From: Oscillospiraceae bacterium
GTDB lineage: Bacteria > Bacillota > Clostridia > Oscillospirales > Oscillospiraceae
Reading direction: 5' to 3'
Assembly: GCA_017535865.1 (NCBI GenBank)
Contig: JAFXTM010000043.1
Location: forward strand, 1-64,000
DNA length: 64,000 nucleotides
The translations under genes were made by a program, and so were the position numbers. Positions 18,402 through 26,942 of this stretch are shown in pieces. A model generated the notes under the pieces. It saw only the letters and a list, made by a program, of their open reading frames with translations, searched no databases and was not told the origin of the DNA. The first letter of the stretch is position 1, and each line of letters starts with the position of its first letter.

Positions 18402-19076
18402 ATGAGCATGATCCCTGAGGTACAATGCCGCCGCTGCGGTCAGAGCTTTTCCGCTCTGCGTACCCGCTGCCCCAACTGCGGAACCCGCCGCGTCATGCAG
18501 AGCGGGCGCACGCCCGCGCCCACGCCGGGCACCGTGAAGGGGACAGCGTCCTATGACCGGGCCGAGACGAACACCCGCTGGCAGCTGATCTTCGGGCTGA
18601 TCCTGGTCGTCGCCGTTATCCTCGCCGTGATCGTGATGGTCTCCACCACGCTCAACGGACTGGACAACGAGAACACACCCTCCCGCCGCTCCCGTTCCAC
18701 GCCGACTCCCGCCGTTGTGACCGAGGACCCGGCACTCTATATCGAGACCGCACCCACTCCGTCCCCGACGCCGACGCCGACGGTCGAGGCGATCAAGATC
18801 TTCTTCTATGAGACCGAGCTTACGGAGGAGAAGGGCGGCTTCACGATGCACATGGGCGAGGATCCGCTGACGATCAAGGCCAGCGCCTACCCGGCCGATG
18901 TCTTTGCCAACGCGCCCATGACCTGGTCCACCGCGGACCCGGATTGCCTGAAGCTCACCCCGAGCGAGGACGGCAAGAGCTGCACCTGCGAGATCCTGCA
19001 GGCCAAGTCCGGCGGCACGAAGCTGACCGTCACCTGCTACGGCTTCGAGTATTCGATCCCGGTTTACCTCTGGTAA
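18402..19076 (+). CDS. Zinc-ribbon, single-span membrane protein with Ig-like outer domain
   Basis: The 224-residue protein begins with a four-cysteine zinc ribbon (CRRCGQSF..CPNCGTRR, residues about 9-30) in the cytoplasm. A Pro/Thr-rich linker follows, then one transmembrane helix (about 64-85). The external part has a Ser/Thr/Pro-rich spacer (TPSPTPTPT) and a final ~95-residue domain, whose WSTADPDCLKLTP and CEILQAKSGGTKLTVTCYG segments resemble bacterial Ig-like (BIG2-type) folds. No function is known to me. GGAGGAAG precedes the ATG. It is monocistronic, with its own promoter and terminator. Confidence 0.75.
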   Translation: MSMIPEVQCRRCGQSFSALRTRCPNCGTRRVMQSGRTPAPTPGTVKGTASYDRAETNTRWQLIFGLILVVAVILAVIVMVSTTLNGLDNENTPSRRSRSTPTPAVVTEDPALYIETAPTPSPTPTPTVEAIKIFFYETELTEEKGGFTMHMGEDPLTIKASAYPADVFANAPMTWSTADPDCLKLTPSEDGKSCTCEILQAKSGGTKLTVTCYGFEYSIPVYLW

Positions 19077-19094
19077 GAGAAGAAAACGACAACG

Positions 19095-19127
19095 AACCGG
19101 CCTGTCCATTCGGACAGGCCGGTTTTC
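19095..19127 (+). terminator. Rho-independent terminator
   Basis: A 13-bp stem AACCGGCCTGTCC (19095-19107) pairs perfectly with 19112-19124 and is followed by a short T run. It ends the zinc-ribbon gene. Confidence 0.88.
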
Positions 19128-19217
19128 TGTACACGTGAAAACCACAGACCTGGCCCGCGGGTCAAAAGCGCTTCCGCGGGGATGGAAAAAAGAGCAGACA
19201 GGCTGAAGCAGAGCGCG

Positions 19218-19271
19218 CCATGGCAAAGCAGCCCGCAGGCTGGCGCGGCGATCCGTTTTTTTCTGCTTTCG
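19218..19271 (+). repeat. Copy 1 of a dispersed intergenic palindromic element
   Basis: This stretch shares the mosaic GCCATGGC..CCCGCAGGC..ATCCGTTT..TTTCGAA with 54436-54496. Both copies fold into hairpins (here CGCGCCA at 19214-19220 with 19241-19247, and CAGCC/GGCTG inside). It lies between two transcription units and codes for nothing visible. Confidence 0.5.
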
Positions 19272-19276
19272 AAAAC

Positions 19277-19320
19277 AGAAAAAAGAAGCAAACCGGCCCG
19301 GACAGGAGTCCGGGCCGGCT
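19277..19320 (-). terminator. Terminator of the nucleoside ABC transporter operon
   Basis: On the minus strand a 10-bp GC stem (19293-19302 with 19309-19318) is followed by a T-rich tail. It lies 19 bases after the last permease stop. Confidence 0.85.
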
Positions 19321-19338
19321 CGATATGTATGCGCTTGA

Positions 19339-20283
19339 TTATTTGCTCTTGATGTAGGGCTTGCCGTTGGCGGAGGGGACGCGGGACTTGCCGACGAAGA
19401 GAATCAGCACGATGACCGTGACCACATAGGGGATCATGGAGATCAGATGCATGTTCACGCCGGAGGAGCCGCCGAGCACGACCTTCAGGCCGGAGCAGAA
19501 GCCGAAGAGCAGGCAGCCCAGCAGCGCACCGTGTGGCCGGAATTTGCCGAAGATGACGGCCGCGATGGCGATAAAGCCCTGGCCGACGATGGAGATGGGA
19601 CGGAACTGAGTCGAGACCGTCATGGTGACACAGGCGCCGCCGAGACCGGCCAGGAAGCCGGAGATGCACACGCAGGCAAAGCGCATCGCGATCACGTTGA
19701 TGCCCAGCGTCTCGCAGGCCTGGGGGTGTTCGCCGCAGGCGCGCAGGCGCAGACCGAAGCGGGTCTTGTAGAACACGAACCAGACGATCAGCACCGCGAT
19801 AAAGACCAGATAGGTCGAGGCGTAGTTGGCAAAGACGTTGTCCATAAAGCGCCCGAAGACCGTGTTGGTGTCGAAAACGCCGGAGAAGAGCTTGGGGATC
19901 TTCTGCGTGGCGGTCAGGGGGATGGTGTCGGTGGAGTTGAACATGACCTTCGCGATCATGATGACGATACCGGGGCCGAGCATGTTGATGGCCGTACCGG
20001 CGATGGTCTGGTCCGCGCCGAGGTTCACGGTGGCGACAGCGTGCAGCATGCCGAAGAAAGCGCCGGCGAGACCGCCGCAGACAAAGCCGATCCAGGGACT
20101 GCCGGTAAAGTAGGCGACCACAGTGCCGGTAAAAGCGCCGGCGGTCATCATACCCTCGATGCCGATGTTGACCACACCGGAGACCTCCGAGAAGCAGGAA
20201 CCGAGCGCGGCGTAGAGCAGCGGTGTGGAATAGACGAGGGTGGCGTAGAGGATGATGCCGAAGCTGTTCATAAAGTTGGTCAT
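19339..20283 (-). CDS. Nucleoside ABC transporter permease (NupQ-like)
   Basis: The 314-residue polytopic permease is of the BPD_transp_2 (RbsC-like) family, in the branch associated with BMP binding proteins. It has about nine hydrophobic helices, the EGMMTAGAFTG motif in the second/third helix region and the cytoplasmic coupling segment LRACGEHPQACETLGI. It forms the second half of the membrane channel together with the upstream permease, whose stop overlaps this start in ATGA. It is the last gene of the operon. The ABC is predicted to import purine or pyrimidine nucleosides, judged from family and from the neighbouring deoD, udk and tdk. Confidence 0.88.
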   Translation of the reverse strand: MTNFMNSFGIILYATLVYSTPLLYAALGSCFSEVSGVVNIGIEGMMTAGAFTGTVVAYFTGSPWIGFVCGGLAGAFFGMLHAVATVNLGADQTIAGTAINMLGPGIVIMIAKVMFNSTDTIPLTATQKIPKLFSGVFDTNTVFGRFMDNVFANYASTYLVFIAVLIVWFVFYKTRFGLRLRACGEHPQACETLGINVIAMRFACVCISGFLAGLGGACVTMTVSTQFRPISIVGQGFIAIAAVIFGKFRPHGALLGCLLFGFCSGLKVVLGGSSGVNMHLISMIPYVVTVIVLILFVGKSRVPSANGKPYIKSK

Positions 20284-21398
20284 TTCTTATCCGCCTCCTT
20301 TTCTGCCTGCCGTTCTATGCTGCGCGGACTCCGTGCCCTGCGCCGGAAGATGTTCTTGAAGATGACGGAGATCGCAATGAAGAACACGACCGTGCCGACG
20401 ATGACGTTAATGAGCTGCGTCGGAGCGCCGACAAGGTTCAGCTTGCTGCCGCCGTACATCAGCGCGCCGTAGAAGAGACCCGCGATGAGCACGCCGAAGG
20501 GATTGGAGACGCCGATCAGCGCGACCACGATGCCGGCAAAGCCAAAGCCCTCCTGCGAGGAAAAGATACTGATGCGGCTGCCCATGCCCATGAGCTGCAG
20601 GGCGCCTGCGAGGCCGGCGAGCGCGCCGGAAATGGCTAGCGCCGTCAGGATCGAGCGGTTGACGTTGATGCCGCCGTATTCCGCGGCAAACTTGTTGGAG
20701 CCGACCGCCTTGAGCTCATAGCCGAGCGTGGTCTTTTCAATGATGAACCAGACAATGAGCATGACCACGATCGCGACCAGAATGCCCCAGTTGGCGGTGG
20801 GGCAGAGACCGGCGCTCTTGATGAAGCTCTTGGAGAACAGCATGCTCGCGTTGGCGGAGATGTTCTTGGTGGCCTCCGCCGAACCCTCGTTTTTGATGGC
20901 CGGAATACCGGCGATGAAGTTCGAGAGGTAGAAGGCGATCCAGTTGAACATGATCATGCTCAGGACTTCATTGATGCCCCACTTGGTCTTCAAGAAACCG
21001 ACGATGATGCCCCAGAGGGCGCCGGCGGCCATCGCGGCCAAGAAGCAGAGGGGGATCAGCAGGGGCTTGGGGATGTTCGGGCACAGGATGCCGACGACCG
21101 CGGCGGCCATCGAGCCGACCACGAACTGACCCTCCGCGCCGATGTTGAACACACCGGTCTTGAAAGAAAAGGCAACGGAAAGGCCGGCCACGATGTAGGG
21201 AACGGAATAGACGACCACATAGGAGAAGCCCTTCAGACTGGTGACGCTGTTGATAAGCCGCCCATAGGCTTCGCCGACGGAGAGCCCCATCACCACCAGG
21301 AAGAGGGCGCCGACCAGAAAGCCGAGGAAAATGGAAAACAGGATGTGGAGGAAGGTGCTTGTCGAGAGGACGTCCAGAAAGCTCTTTTTCTTTGTCAT
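20280..21398 (-). CDS. Nucleoside ABC transporter permease (NupP-like)
   Basis: The 372-residue permease is the longer partner of the pair. Its extra N-terminal helix is typical of the NupP/YufP type. Family features are the GVFNIGAEGQF motif and the coupling loop YELKAVGSNKFAAEYGGI. About ten hydrophobic segments are visible. The N-terminus is cytoplasmic and lysine-rich (MTKKKSF). It overlaps by 4 bases both the upstream ATPase gene and the downstream permease gene, so the three are translationally coupled. Confidence 0.88.
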   Translation of the reverse strand: MTKKKSFLDVLSTSTFLHILFSIFLGFLVGALFLVVMGLSVGEAYGRLINSVTSLKGFSYVVVYSVPYIVAGLSVAFSFKTGVFNIGAEGQFVVGSMAAAVVGILCPNIPKPLLIPLCFLAAMAAGALWGIIVGFLKTKWGINEVLSMIMFNWIAFYLSNFIAGIPAIKNEGSAEATKNISANASMLFSKSFIKSAGLCPTANWGILVAIVVMLIVWFIIEKTTLGYELKAVGSNKFAAEYGGINVNRSILTALAISGALAGLAGALQLMGMGSRISIFSSQEGFGFAGIVVALIGVSNPFGVLIAGLFYGALMYGGSKLNLVGAPTQLINVIVGTVVFFIAISVIFKNIFRRRARSPRSIERQAEKEADKK

Positions 21399-22933
21399 GC
21401 CGTTTTCCCTCCTGCCATCATGAGGCCCAGATCGTTTTCGTTGGCATCTTTTCCGGGGATGGAGCTGACGATCTGCCCGTCAAAGATGACGTCGATCACA
21501 TCGGACAGGCTCATGATCTCGTCCAGTTCGAAGGAGACGAGCAGGACGGCCTTGCCCTTGTTGCGCTGCTCCACGATGTACTTGTGCACGTATTCGATCG
21601 CGCCGACGTCCAGGCCGCGGGTGGGATTGACGGCGATCAGCAGATCCTTGTCGTTTTGCACCTCGCGCGCGATGATGACTTTCTGCTGGTTGCCGCCGGA
21701 GAGCGTGCCGGCTGCGCGCTTCTCACTCTGCCGGGGCCGGATGTCGTAGGTCTCGATGGATTCGCTCGCGTGCGCGAAAATGGGATCACGCTGCAGGATG
21801 CCTTTTTTGGCGAAGGGGGACTCCTCGTAGTTCTGTAGGATCAGGTTGTCCTCGATGGAGAAGTCCAGCACGAGGCCGTGCTTTTGCCGGTCGGCCGGAA
21901 TGGAGGAAACGCCGTGGTTGAAGCCGAAGGAGGGAGACTTGTTGAAGATGGAGACGCCGTTGACCGTGCATTCGCCCTTCGTGCCCTTGCGAAGGCCCGT
22001 GAGGATCTCGACGAGCTCGGTCTGTCCGTTGCCGTCGATGCCGGCGATGCCGACGATCTCGCCCGCGTGCACCTGCAGATTCAGTCCCTTCAGGATCTCG
22101 ACGCCGCGGTAGTCCACGCCGTGGAGGTCCTTCACGTCCAGAACGACGGGACCCGGCGCCTGTTCGGGTTTGTCCACCTTGAAGGTGACCTTGCGGCCGA
22201 CCATCATGCTTGCAAGATCGTTCTCATCCACGGTGTCGACGTCGACCGTGCCGATGTACTTACCCATGCGGATGATGGTGCAGAAATCCGCCGACTCCTT
22301 GATCTCCTTGAGCTTGTGGGTAATGAGGATAATGCTCTTGCCGTCTGCGGTGAGATTGTGCATGATCTGGATCAGTTCCACGATCTCCTGCGGGGTCAGG
22401 GAGGAGGTGGGCTCGTCCAGGATCAGGATATCCGCGCCGCGGTAGAGCGCCTTGAGGATCTCCACACGCTGCTGCATGCCGACGGAGATGTCCTCGATCT
22501 TCGCGTCCGGGTCGATGGAGAGCCCGTAGCGCTCGGAGATCTCCACCACGTTTTTGCGCGCCGTGGCCATATCGAGCTTAAGGCCCTTGACCGGCTCGGT
22601 ACCGAGCACGATATTCTCGGTCACGGTGAAGGGCTGGACCAGCATGAAGTGCTGGTGGACCATGCCGATCCCAGCGTCGATGGCGTCGCGCGGGTTGTTC
22701 ATTTCGATTTTCTTTCCGTTGACCAGGATTTCACCGGAGGTGGGCTTGAGCAGGCCGTAGAGCTGGTTCATCAGCGTGGACTTGCCGGCTCCGTTCTCGC
22801 CCAGGATCGCGTGGATCTCGCCTTTGTGGACCGTGAGGTTGATGCCGTCGTTGGCGACGAAATCGCCGAATTTCTTGACGATGTCGCGCATCTCAATGAC
22901 GGGCACGTTCATGTCCACATGTTCTTTTGACAA
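21395..22933 (-). CDS. Nucleoside ABC transporter ATP-binding protein with duplicated ABC domains (NupO-like)
   Basis: The 512-residue protein carries two ABC cassettes in one chain, as in RbsA/NupO. The N-terminal cassette is intact: Walker A GENGAGKS, signature ISVGMQQRVEIL, Walker B LILDEPTSSL. The C-terminal cassette is degenerate: Walker A reads GIDGNGQT, the Walker B region has VNPTRGLD with no catalytic Glu, and the signature LSGGNQQK is kept. Only one ATP site is therefore likely to hydrolyse. The start is probably the TTG at 22933, with AGGGGGC about 7 bases upstream; an ATG 21 bases further in has no ribosome binding site. The isomerase-like gene lies 38 bases upstream. Confidence 0.9.
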   Translation of the reverse strand: MSKEHVDMNVPVIEMRDIVKKFGDFVANDGINLTVHKGEIHAILGENGAGKSTLMNQLYGLLKPTSGEILVNGKKIEMNNPRDAIDAGIGMVHQHFMLVQPFTVTENIVLGTEPVKGLKLDMATARKNVVEISERYGLSIDPDAKIEDISVGMQQRVEILKALYRGADILILDEPTSSLTPQEIVELIQIMHNLTADGKSIILITHKLKEIKESADFCTIIRMGKYIGTVDVDTVDENDLASMMVGRKVTFKVDKPEQAPGPVVLDVKDLHGVDYRGVEILKGLNLQVHAGEIVGIAGIDGNGQTELVEILTGLRKGTKGECTVNGVSIFNKSPSFGFNHGVSSIPADRQKHGLVLDFSIEDNLILQNYEESPFAKKGILQRDPIFAHASESIETYDIRPRQSEKRAAGTLSGGNQQKVIIAREVQNDKDLLIAVNPTRGLDVGAIEYVHKYIVEQRNKGKAVLLVSFELDEIMSLSDVIDVIFDGQIVSSIPGKDANENDLGLMMAGGKTA

Positions 22934-22971
22934 ATTGACCGCCCCCTATCTAAATAAAAATATCAGCTGAA

Positions 22972-24165
22972 TCAGCGCTGCTCCAGGAGGCGGAAGAACG
23001 CCTCCACGTCAGCCGCGTGCTTTCCGCGGCAGAGGATATGGTGATTGTTGATGGGCTTCGTGAGGAAGTAGGAGAAATCGTCCAGACAGACCTTGACCTG
23101 CGTGCGGCAGAGCATGTCGCTGAACGGCACGTCGCGGATCTCGCCCTCCTGCGCGTGGAAGCGGGAAAGATCGCCCTCGCACTTGAAGATCGTGCAGGGA
23201 CCTTCCTCAAAACGGCCCTGGACCGCCGCCCCGATGCCGGACTCAAAGTGCGTGTTCAAACAGAAATCCTTGAGCATCGTGACGGGGATCGTGCAGTGGG
23301 CGAAGATGCCGTAGCCGTTCTTGGTGTCGAAGCGGCTGGGATTGCACATAAAGAGAGGCTCGCCCGTGAGACTGCCGAGCACCGCCATGGACAGCAGCGC
23401 GGGGACGTCGCCCTCGCAGCCGCCGTAGACGCCGAGGCTGTTGAGTATGGAAAGCCCCAGACAGCCCGTGGTGTATACGGTGTCAAGCAGATCGAAGCAG
23501 CGCACGCTCACGCCGCAGAGTGTATACTTTTCCACCAGGCGCTGGAAGGCGCCGTAGACATACAGGGCCTTTTCCACTTCGCTCTTGTCAAAGTCCTGTG
23601 CCAGGAAGAGGGCCGTGAAGTCATTCGGGACATAGCTTTTCTTCGCGATCTCGGCCAGAAGCTCCTCCATCGGGATGGAGACGAAGCCGAGACCGAGCTT
23701 CTGCTTCATGGCCTCGGGGGAATAGCCGCTCGCGATCAGCCAGTCGGACGGCTCGCCGATACAGCCGAGATTCTTGCCGCGCAGCGCCGCGAGAGCCCGG
23801 TGGGCGTTGCGAAGCGCGCGGATCTGCGCCGCGACCTCCCCAATGTCGCCGTGCAGGATCTCCCCGCTGCCCCCGTGCTTGTTGAGGTAGCTCAGGATCT
23901 CCATCGAGGCGGCGAGGGAATTCGACTCTCCGCTGGTGAGGATGTAGCAGTGCCGCGCCTTGAGCTGTTCAAAAACTTCCAGGAAGAAGCCCTCGCTGCC
24001 GCCGGAGGCGACGTACAGGAGTGCAAAATCGTCGGCCAGGTACTGCTCGAGCGGGACGCGCTGCAGCGCCTCGCCCAACTCATCGGACAGCGCGCGGATA
24101 TACTGTCCCATGCGCTCTTCCGTGATCTGCGAGAGGGGACTGCGGATCTGATAGAAATCAACCAT
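22972..24165 (-). CDS. L-fucose/L-arabinose isomerase family protein
   Basis: The 397-residue protein has the overall layout of the fucose isomerase-like family. An N-terminal sugar-binding-like Rossmann region contains LLYVASGGSEGFFLEVFEQL and GKNLGCIGEPSDWLIASG. The C-terminal catalytic-type region contains CEGDVPALLSMAVL, the metal-ligand type pattern seen in FucI/AraA. The substrate is unknown, and many family members are of unproven activity. The ATG at 24165 has AGGAG 8 bases upstream, whereas an in-frame TTG 6 bases earlier sits too close to it. Its position between the BMP binding protein and the ABC ATPase suggests a role on the sugar part of imported nucleosides. That is inference. 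Confidence 0.72.
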   Translation of the reverse strand: MVDFYQIRSPLSQITEERMGQYIRALSDELGEALQRVPLEQYLADDFALLYVASGGSEGFFLEVFEQLKARHCYILTSGESNSLAASMEILSYLNKHGGSGEILHGDIGEVAAQIRALRNAHRALAALRGKNLGCIGEPSDWLIASGYSPEAMKQKLGLGFVSIPMEELLAEIAKKSYVPNDFTALFLAQDFDKSEVEKALYVYGAFQRLVEKYTLCGVSVRCFDLLDTVYTTGCLGLSILNSLGVYGGCEGDVPALLSMAVLGSLTGEPLFMCNPSRFDTKNGYGIFAHCTIPVTMLKDFCLNTHFESGIGAAVQGRFEEGPCTIFKCEGDLSRFHAQEGEIRDVPFSDMLCRTQVKVCLDDFSYFLTKPINNHHILCRGKHAADVEAFFRLLEQR

Positions 24166-24247
24166 GGACAAGACTCCTTTGATCGTTTTATATCATATTC
24201 TACCATAGAAGGCGTCTGTTTTCCACTGTTTCTTTGCCCTTGCGGCA

Positions 24248-24279
24248 AAAAAAGAAGCTGTCCGAAGACAGCTTCTTTT
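24248..24279 (-). terminator. Terminator/attenuator after the BMP binding-protein gene
   Basis: On the minus strand AAAAGAAGCTGTC pairs with GACAGCTTCTTTT across a short loop and runs into seven T residues. It sits between the binding-protein gene and the rest of the transporter operon, so partial read-through would give excess binding protein over membrane components. Confidence 0.88.
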
Positions 24280-24303
24280 CTGTTGTCATTCCGTTATCCG
24301 AAA

Positions 24304-25308
24304 TCAGTCGCCCAGGGTGAAAGCGGGGCAGTCCGCAACCGTGGTGGGAACGGTCTTCTCGCCGGCGATGATGGCAGCCTTGGCTGCCTCAACAAGCTCG
24401 AGGACCTCGGCGGGGATGTGATCGCGGGTGGGGGCCAGGTCAACGCCGCCGTTGGACAGGTCATACAGGTGCACACCGGCAGCGAACTCGCCGGCCGCGA
24501 CAGCCTTGGAGATGTCCTGAGAAGCAACGTCGACGCGCTTCATGGCGGAGGTGATGACGTGATCGGGAGCCAGAGGAGCCTGGTCGGTGTCGACGCCGAT
24601 GGCCCAGATGCCTTCCTCGTCGCAGGCGTTGATGACGCCGATGCCGGTGCCGCCGGCAGCCTGGTAGATAACGTCAGCGCCGTTGGTGATCATGTTCTTC
24701 GCAGCAGTGGAGCCGCCGGCGATGTCGCCGAAGTTGTTGGCGTTGTACTGCAGCACGGTGGCGTCGGGGCAGACCTCAAGCACGCCGGTGATGTAGCCGA
24801 TGCCGAAGAGGTTCATGGAGTCGGAGACCATGCCCTGGACATAGCCGACGGTCTTGCTCTCGGTGACGGAGCCGGCGACCAGGCCAACCAGGTAGGAAGC
24901 CTGCTCCTGAGCGAACATCAGGCAGGCCACGTTGGGCAGATCGGCGCAGGAGGAGTCATCGATGATGGCAAAGAGCTGGTCGGGGTTGTCCTCGGCCGCC
25001 TCACGGGTGGCGTCGGCCAGCATGTAACCGACGCAGATGATCAGATCATACTCTTCATCGATGAAGGTGTTGATGTTGGTCTGATAGTCGGCGTCCGTTT
25101 TGCTCTCGAGGTAGGCGACCTCAAAGCTGGGATCTTCCGCGGCAAGAGCCTGCAGGCCTTCCCAAGAGGTCTGGTTGAAGGACTTGTCGTTCACGCCGCC
25201 GACGTCGGTGACCATACCGATCTTGACGGTGTCGGCCGCGGAGGCGCTGGTGGCGCACAGTGCGAAGACCATGCAGAGGACCAGAGCGATAGCGAGAATC
25301 TTTTTCAT
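24304..25308 (-). CDS. BMP-family nucleoside-binding protein of an ABC transporter
   Basis: The 334-residue extracellular binding protein is of the PnrA/BMP family, which binds purine nucleosides in Treponema and lactic acid bacteria. The start MKKILAIALV at 25308 has GGAGG 7 bases upstream; a much longer reading frame upstream is non-coding promoter DNA. The signal peptide ends ASA followed by AD. Conserved segments are GGVNDKSFNQTSWEGL near the N-terminus, DADYQTNINTFIDE and GVDTDQAPLAPDHVITSAMKR. Unusually for a Gram-positive ABC binding protein there is no clean lipobox (the nearest is FALC), so membrane retention is unclear. Confidence 0.9.
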   Translation of the reverse strand: MKKILAIALVLCMVFALCATSASAADTVKIGMVTDVGGVNDKSFNQTSWEGLQALAAEDPSFEVAYLESKTDADYQTNINTFIDEEYDLIICVGYMLADATREAAEDNPDQLFAIIDDSSCADLPNVACLMFAQEQASYLVGLVAGSVTESKTVGYVQGMVSDSMNLFGIGYITGVLEVCPDATVLQYNANNFGDIAGGSTAAKNMITNGADVIYQAAGGTGIGVINACDEEGIWAIGVDTDQAPLAPDHVITSAMKRVDVASQDISKAVAAGEFAAGVHLYDLSNGGVDLAPTRDHIPAEVLELVEAAKAAIIAGEKTVPTTVADCPAFTLGD

Positions 25309-25368
25309 GTTTTTCCTCCATTTTTTATAGTTTTTCGGGACGGGGTTTCCATGTCCTTTACGCAGGAT

Positions 25369-25398
25369 ATTATAGCATGTCGCAGCAGAACAAATCAA
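25369..25398 (-). promoter_or_regulatory. Promoter of the BMP binding-protein gene
   Basis: On the minus strand TTGATT (25398-25393), an 18-base spacer and TATAAT (25374-25369) with an extended TGC just before it. Confidence 0.8.
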
Positions 25399-25447
25399 GC
25401 GGCATGTTGCCAAAATGAGGCGCTTCTTTTTGTGGATTTTTTAGCAC

Positions 25448-26185
25448 TCACAGCGCAGCCATCTTGACCGCCGTATCCAGGGCGATCTCCATCATTTGGG
25501 TGAAGGAGGTCTGGCGCTCCTCGGCGGAGAGGTTGTCCGCCGGGCGGTAGATGTGGTCCGAGATCGTGCAGATGCAGAGAGCGCGCTTGCCGGCGTAGGC
25601 GGCGTTGGCGTAGAGCGCGGCGGACTCCATCTCGACAGCAAGCACGCCCATGCGCTTCCATTCGTCGTTCTTTCCGCAGCCTTCGGCTCCGTAGAAGGTG
25701 TCGGAGGCGAGCAGGTTGCCTACGCGCATCTCGACCCCGCGCTCACGTGCGGCCTCCACGGCCTTCGAGAGCAGCGTGAAATCCGCGATGGGAGCGAAAG
25801 TGGCGGTCTCGCCCAGACCGAAGGACTTGACGTAGCTGGAGTTGGTGCAGGCGCCCTGCCCGGCCACGACGTCGCGCAGCTTCAGATCGTCCTGCAGCGC
25901 GCCGGCCGAGCCGATGCGGATGATGTTGTCCACGTCATAGAAGTTGAACAGCTCCCAGCTGTAGATGCCTATGGACGGAATGCCCATGCCGGAGGCCATC
26001 ACAGTCACGGGGACGCCCTTCCAGGTGCCGGTGTGGCCCTGAACGCCGCGCACGTTGTTGACGAGCACGGGGTCGGTGAGGAAGGTCTCGGCGATGAACT
26101 TGGCGCGCAGGGGATCGCCCGGCATCAGCACGGTCTTGGCGATCTCTTCTTTCTTCGCGTTGATATGGGGGGTGGGAACAGGCAT
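25448..26185 (-). CDS. deoD: Purine-nucleoside phosphorylase, DeoD type
   Basis: The 245-residue hexameric-type phosphorylase cleaves purine (deoxy)ribonucleosides to base and (deoxy)ribose-1-phosphate. The N-terminal TPHINAK and MPGDPLRAKFIAE motifs (phosphate site), IRIGSAGAL, and the catalytic SDHIYR segment preceded by VEMESAALY are all present. The length is typical. GGAGG precedes the ATG. It lies upstream of the nucleoside transporter operon on the same strand, with a separate promoter for the transporter, and is divergent from udk-tdk. Together they form a nucleoside salvage cluster. Confidence 0.96.
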   Translation of the reverse strand: MPVPTPHINAKKEEIAKTVLMPGDPLRAKFIAETFLTDPVLVNNVRGVQGHTGTWKGVPVTVMASGMGIPSIGIYSWELFNFYDVDNIIRIGSAGALQDDLKLRDVVAGQGACTNSSYVKSFGLGETATFAPIADFTLLSKAVEAARERGVEMRVGNLLASDTFYGAEGCGKNDEWKRMGVLAVEMESAALYANAAYAGKRALCICTISDHIYRPADNLSAEERQTSFTQMMEIALDTAVKMAAL

Positions 26186-26218
26186 ATACGATACCTCCGT
26201 TCGGTTGATGATACGAAA

Positions 26219-26247
26219 ATTATATGCGAGAAAAAAAGAAAAGTCAA
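26219..26247 (-). promoter_or_regulatory. Promoter of deoD
   Basis: On the minus strand TTGACT (26247-26242), a 17-base spacer and TATAAT (26224-26219). Its -35 box is 1 base from the -35 box of the divergent udk promoter. Confidence 0.85.
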
Positions 26248-26248
26248 A

Positions 26249-26277
26249 TTGAAAGCGCGGCGCATCTATGTTAGAAT
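26249..26277 (+). promoter_or_regulatory. Promoter of udk-tdk
   Basis: TTGAAA (26249-26254), a 17-base spacer and TAGAAT (26272-26277). It is back to back with the deoD promoter, so binding of RNA polymerase at one should affect the other. Confidence 0.8.
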
Positions 26278-26313
26278 ACTGTCGAGAATCGTATGACGAC
26301 GGAGGAGAACGCT

Positions 26314-26940
26314 ATGAGCAAGATCATGGTCATCGGCATTGCCGGCGGCACCGGCTCCGGCAAGACAACCATCACCAGGCGTCTCATCGAGCGCTTCGGC
26401 GGGGACGTCTCGGTCATCCACCACGACAACTACTACAAGGCGCACCACGACATGCCCTATGAGGAGCGTGCGCTGCTCAACTACGACCATCCCGACGCCT
26501 TCGACACCGACATGCTCATTGAGCACCTCAAGCTCCTCAAGCAGGGGCAGAGCGTGCAGTGCCCGGTCTACGACTATTCGATCCACGACCGCACGGACAA
26601 GACCATCACCATCCGGCCCACCCGCGTCATCGTTGTGGAGGGCATCCTGATCTACGAGAACAAGGAGCTCTGCGACCAGATGGACATCAAGATCTTCGTG
26701 GACGCGGACGCCGACGTGCGCATCCTGCGCCGCATCGTGCGCGACGTGCGGGACCGCGGCCGCAGTCTCGAGAGCGTCATCAACCAGTATCTGAGCACGG
26801 TCAAGCCCATGCACGAGGCCTTTGTGGAGCCCTCCAAGCGCCGGGCGGACGTGATCGTCCCCGAGGGCGGGCACAATCTGGTCGCGCTCGACATGGTCAT
26901 CCAGCGCGTGCGCGCGCACCTGGAGAGCGAGGAGGACTGA
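26314..26940 (+). CDS. udk: Uridine kinase
   Basis: The 208-residue cytosolic kinase phosphorylates uridine and cytidine to UMP/CMP. The Walker A is GGTGSGKTT, and the substrate-site motifs HHDNYYK and NYDHPDAFD follow, with VVEGILIYEN as the Walker B-like strand and RIVRDVRDRGR in the lid. I chose the ATG at 26314 because GGAGGAG lies 6 to 12 bases upstream. The in-frame ATG at 26293 lies before that ribosome binding site and would remove it from the leader. tdk begins 3 bases after its stop. Confidence 0.95.
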   Translation: MSKIMVIGIAGGTGSGKTTITRRLIERFGGDVSVIHHDNYYKAHHDMPYEERALLNYDHPDAFDTDMLIEHLKLLKQGQSVQCPVYDYSIHDRTDKTITIRPTRVIVVEGILIYENKELCDQMDIKIFVDADADVRILRRIVRDVRDRGRSLESVINQYLSTVKPMHEAFVEPSKRRADVIVPEGGHNLVALDMVIQRVRAHLESEED

Positions 26941-26942
26941 GC

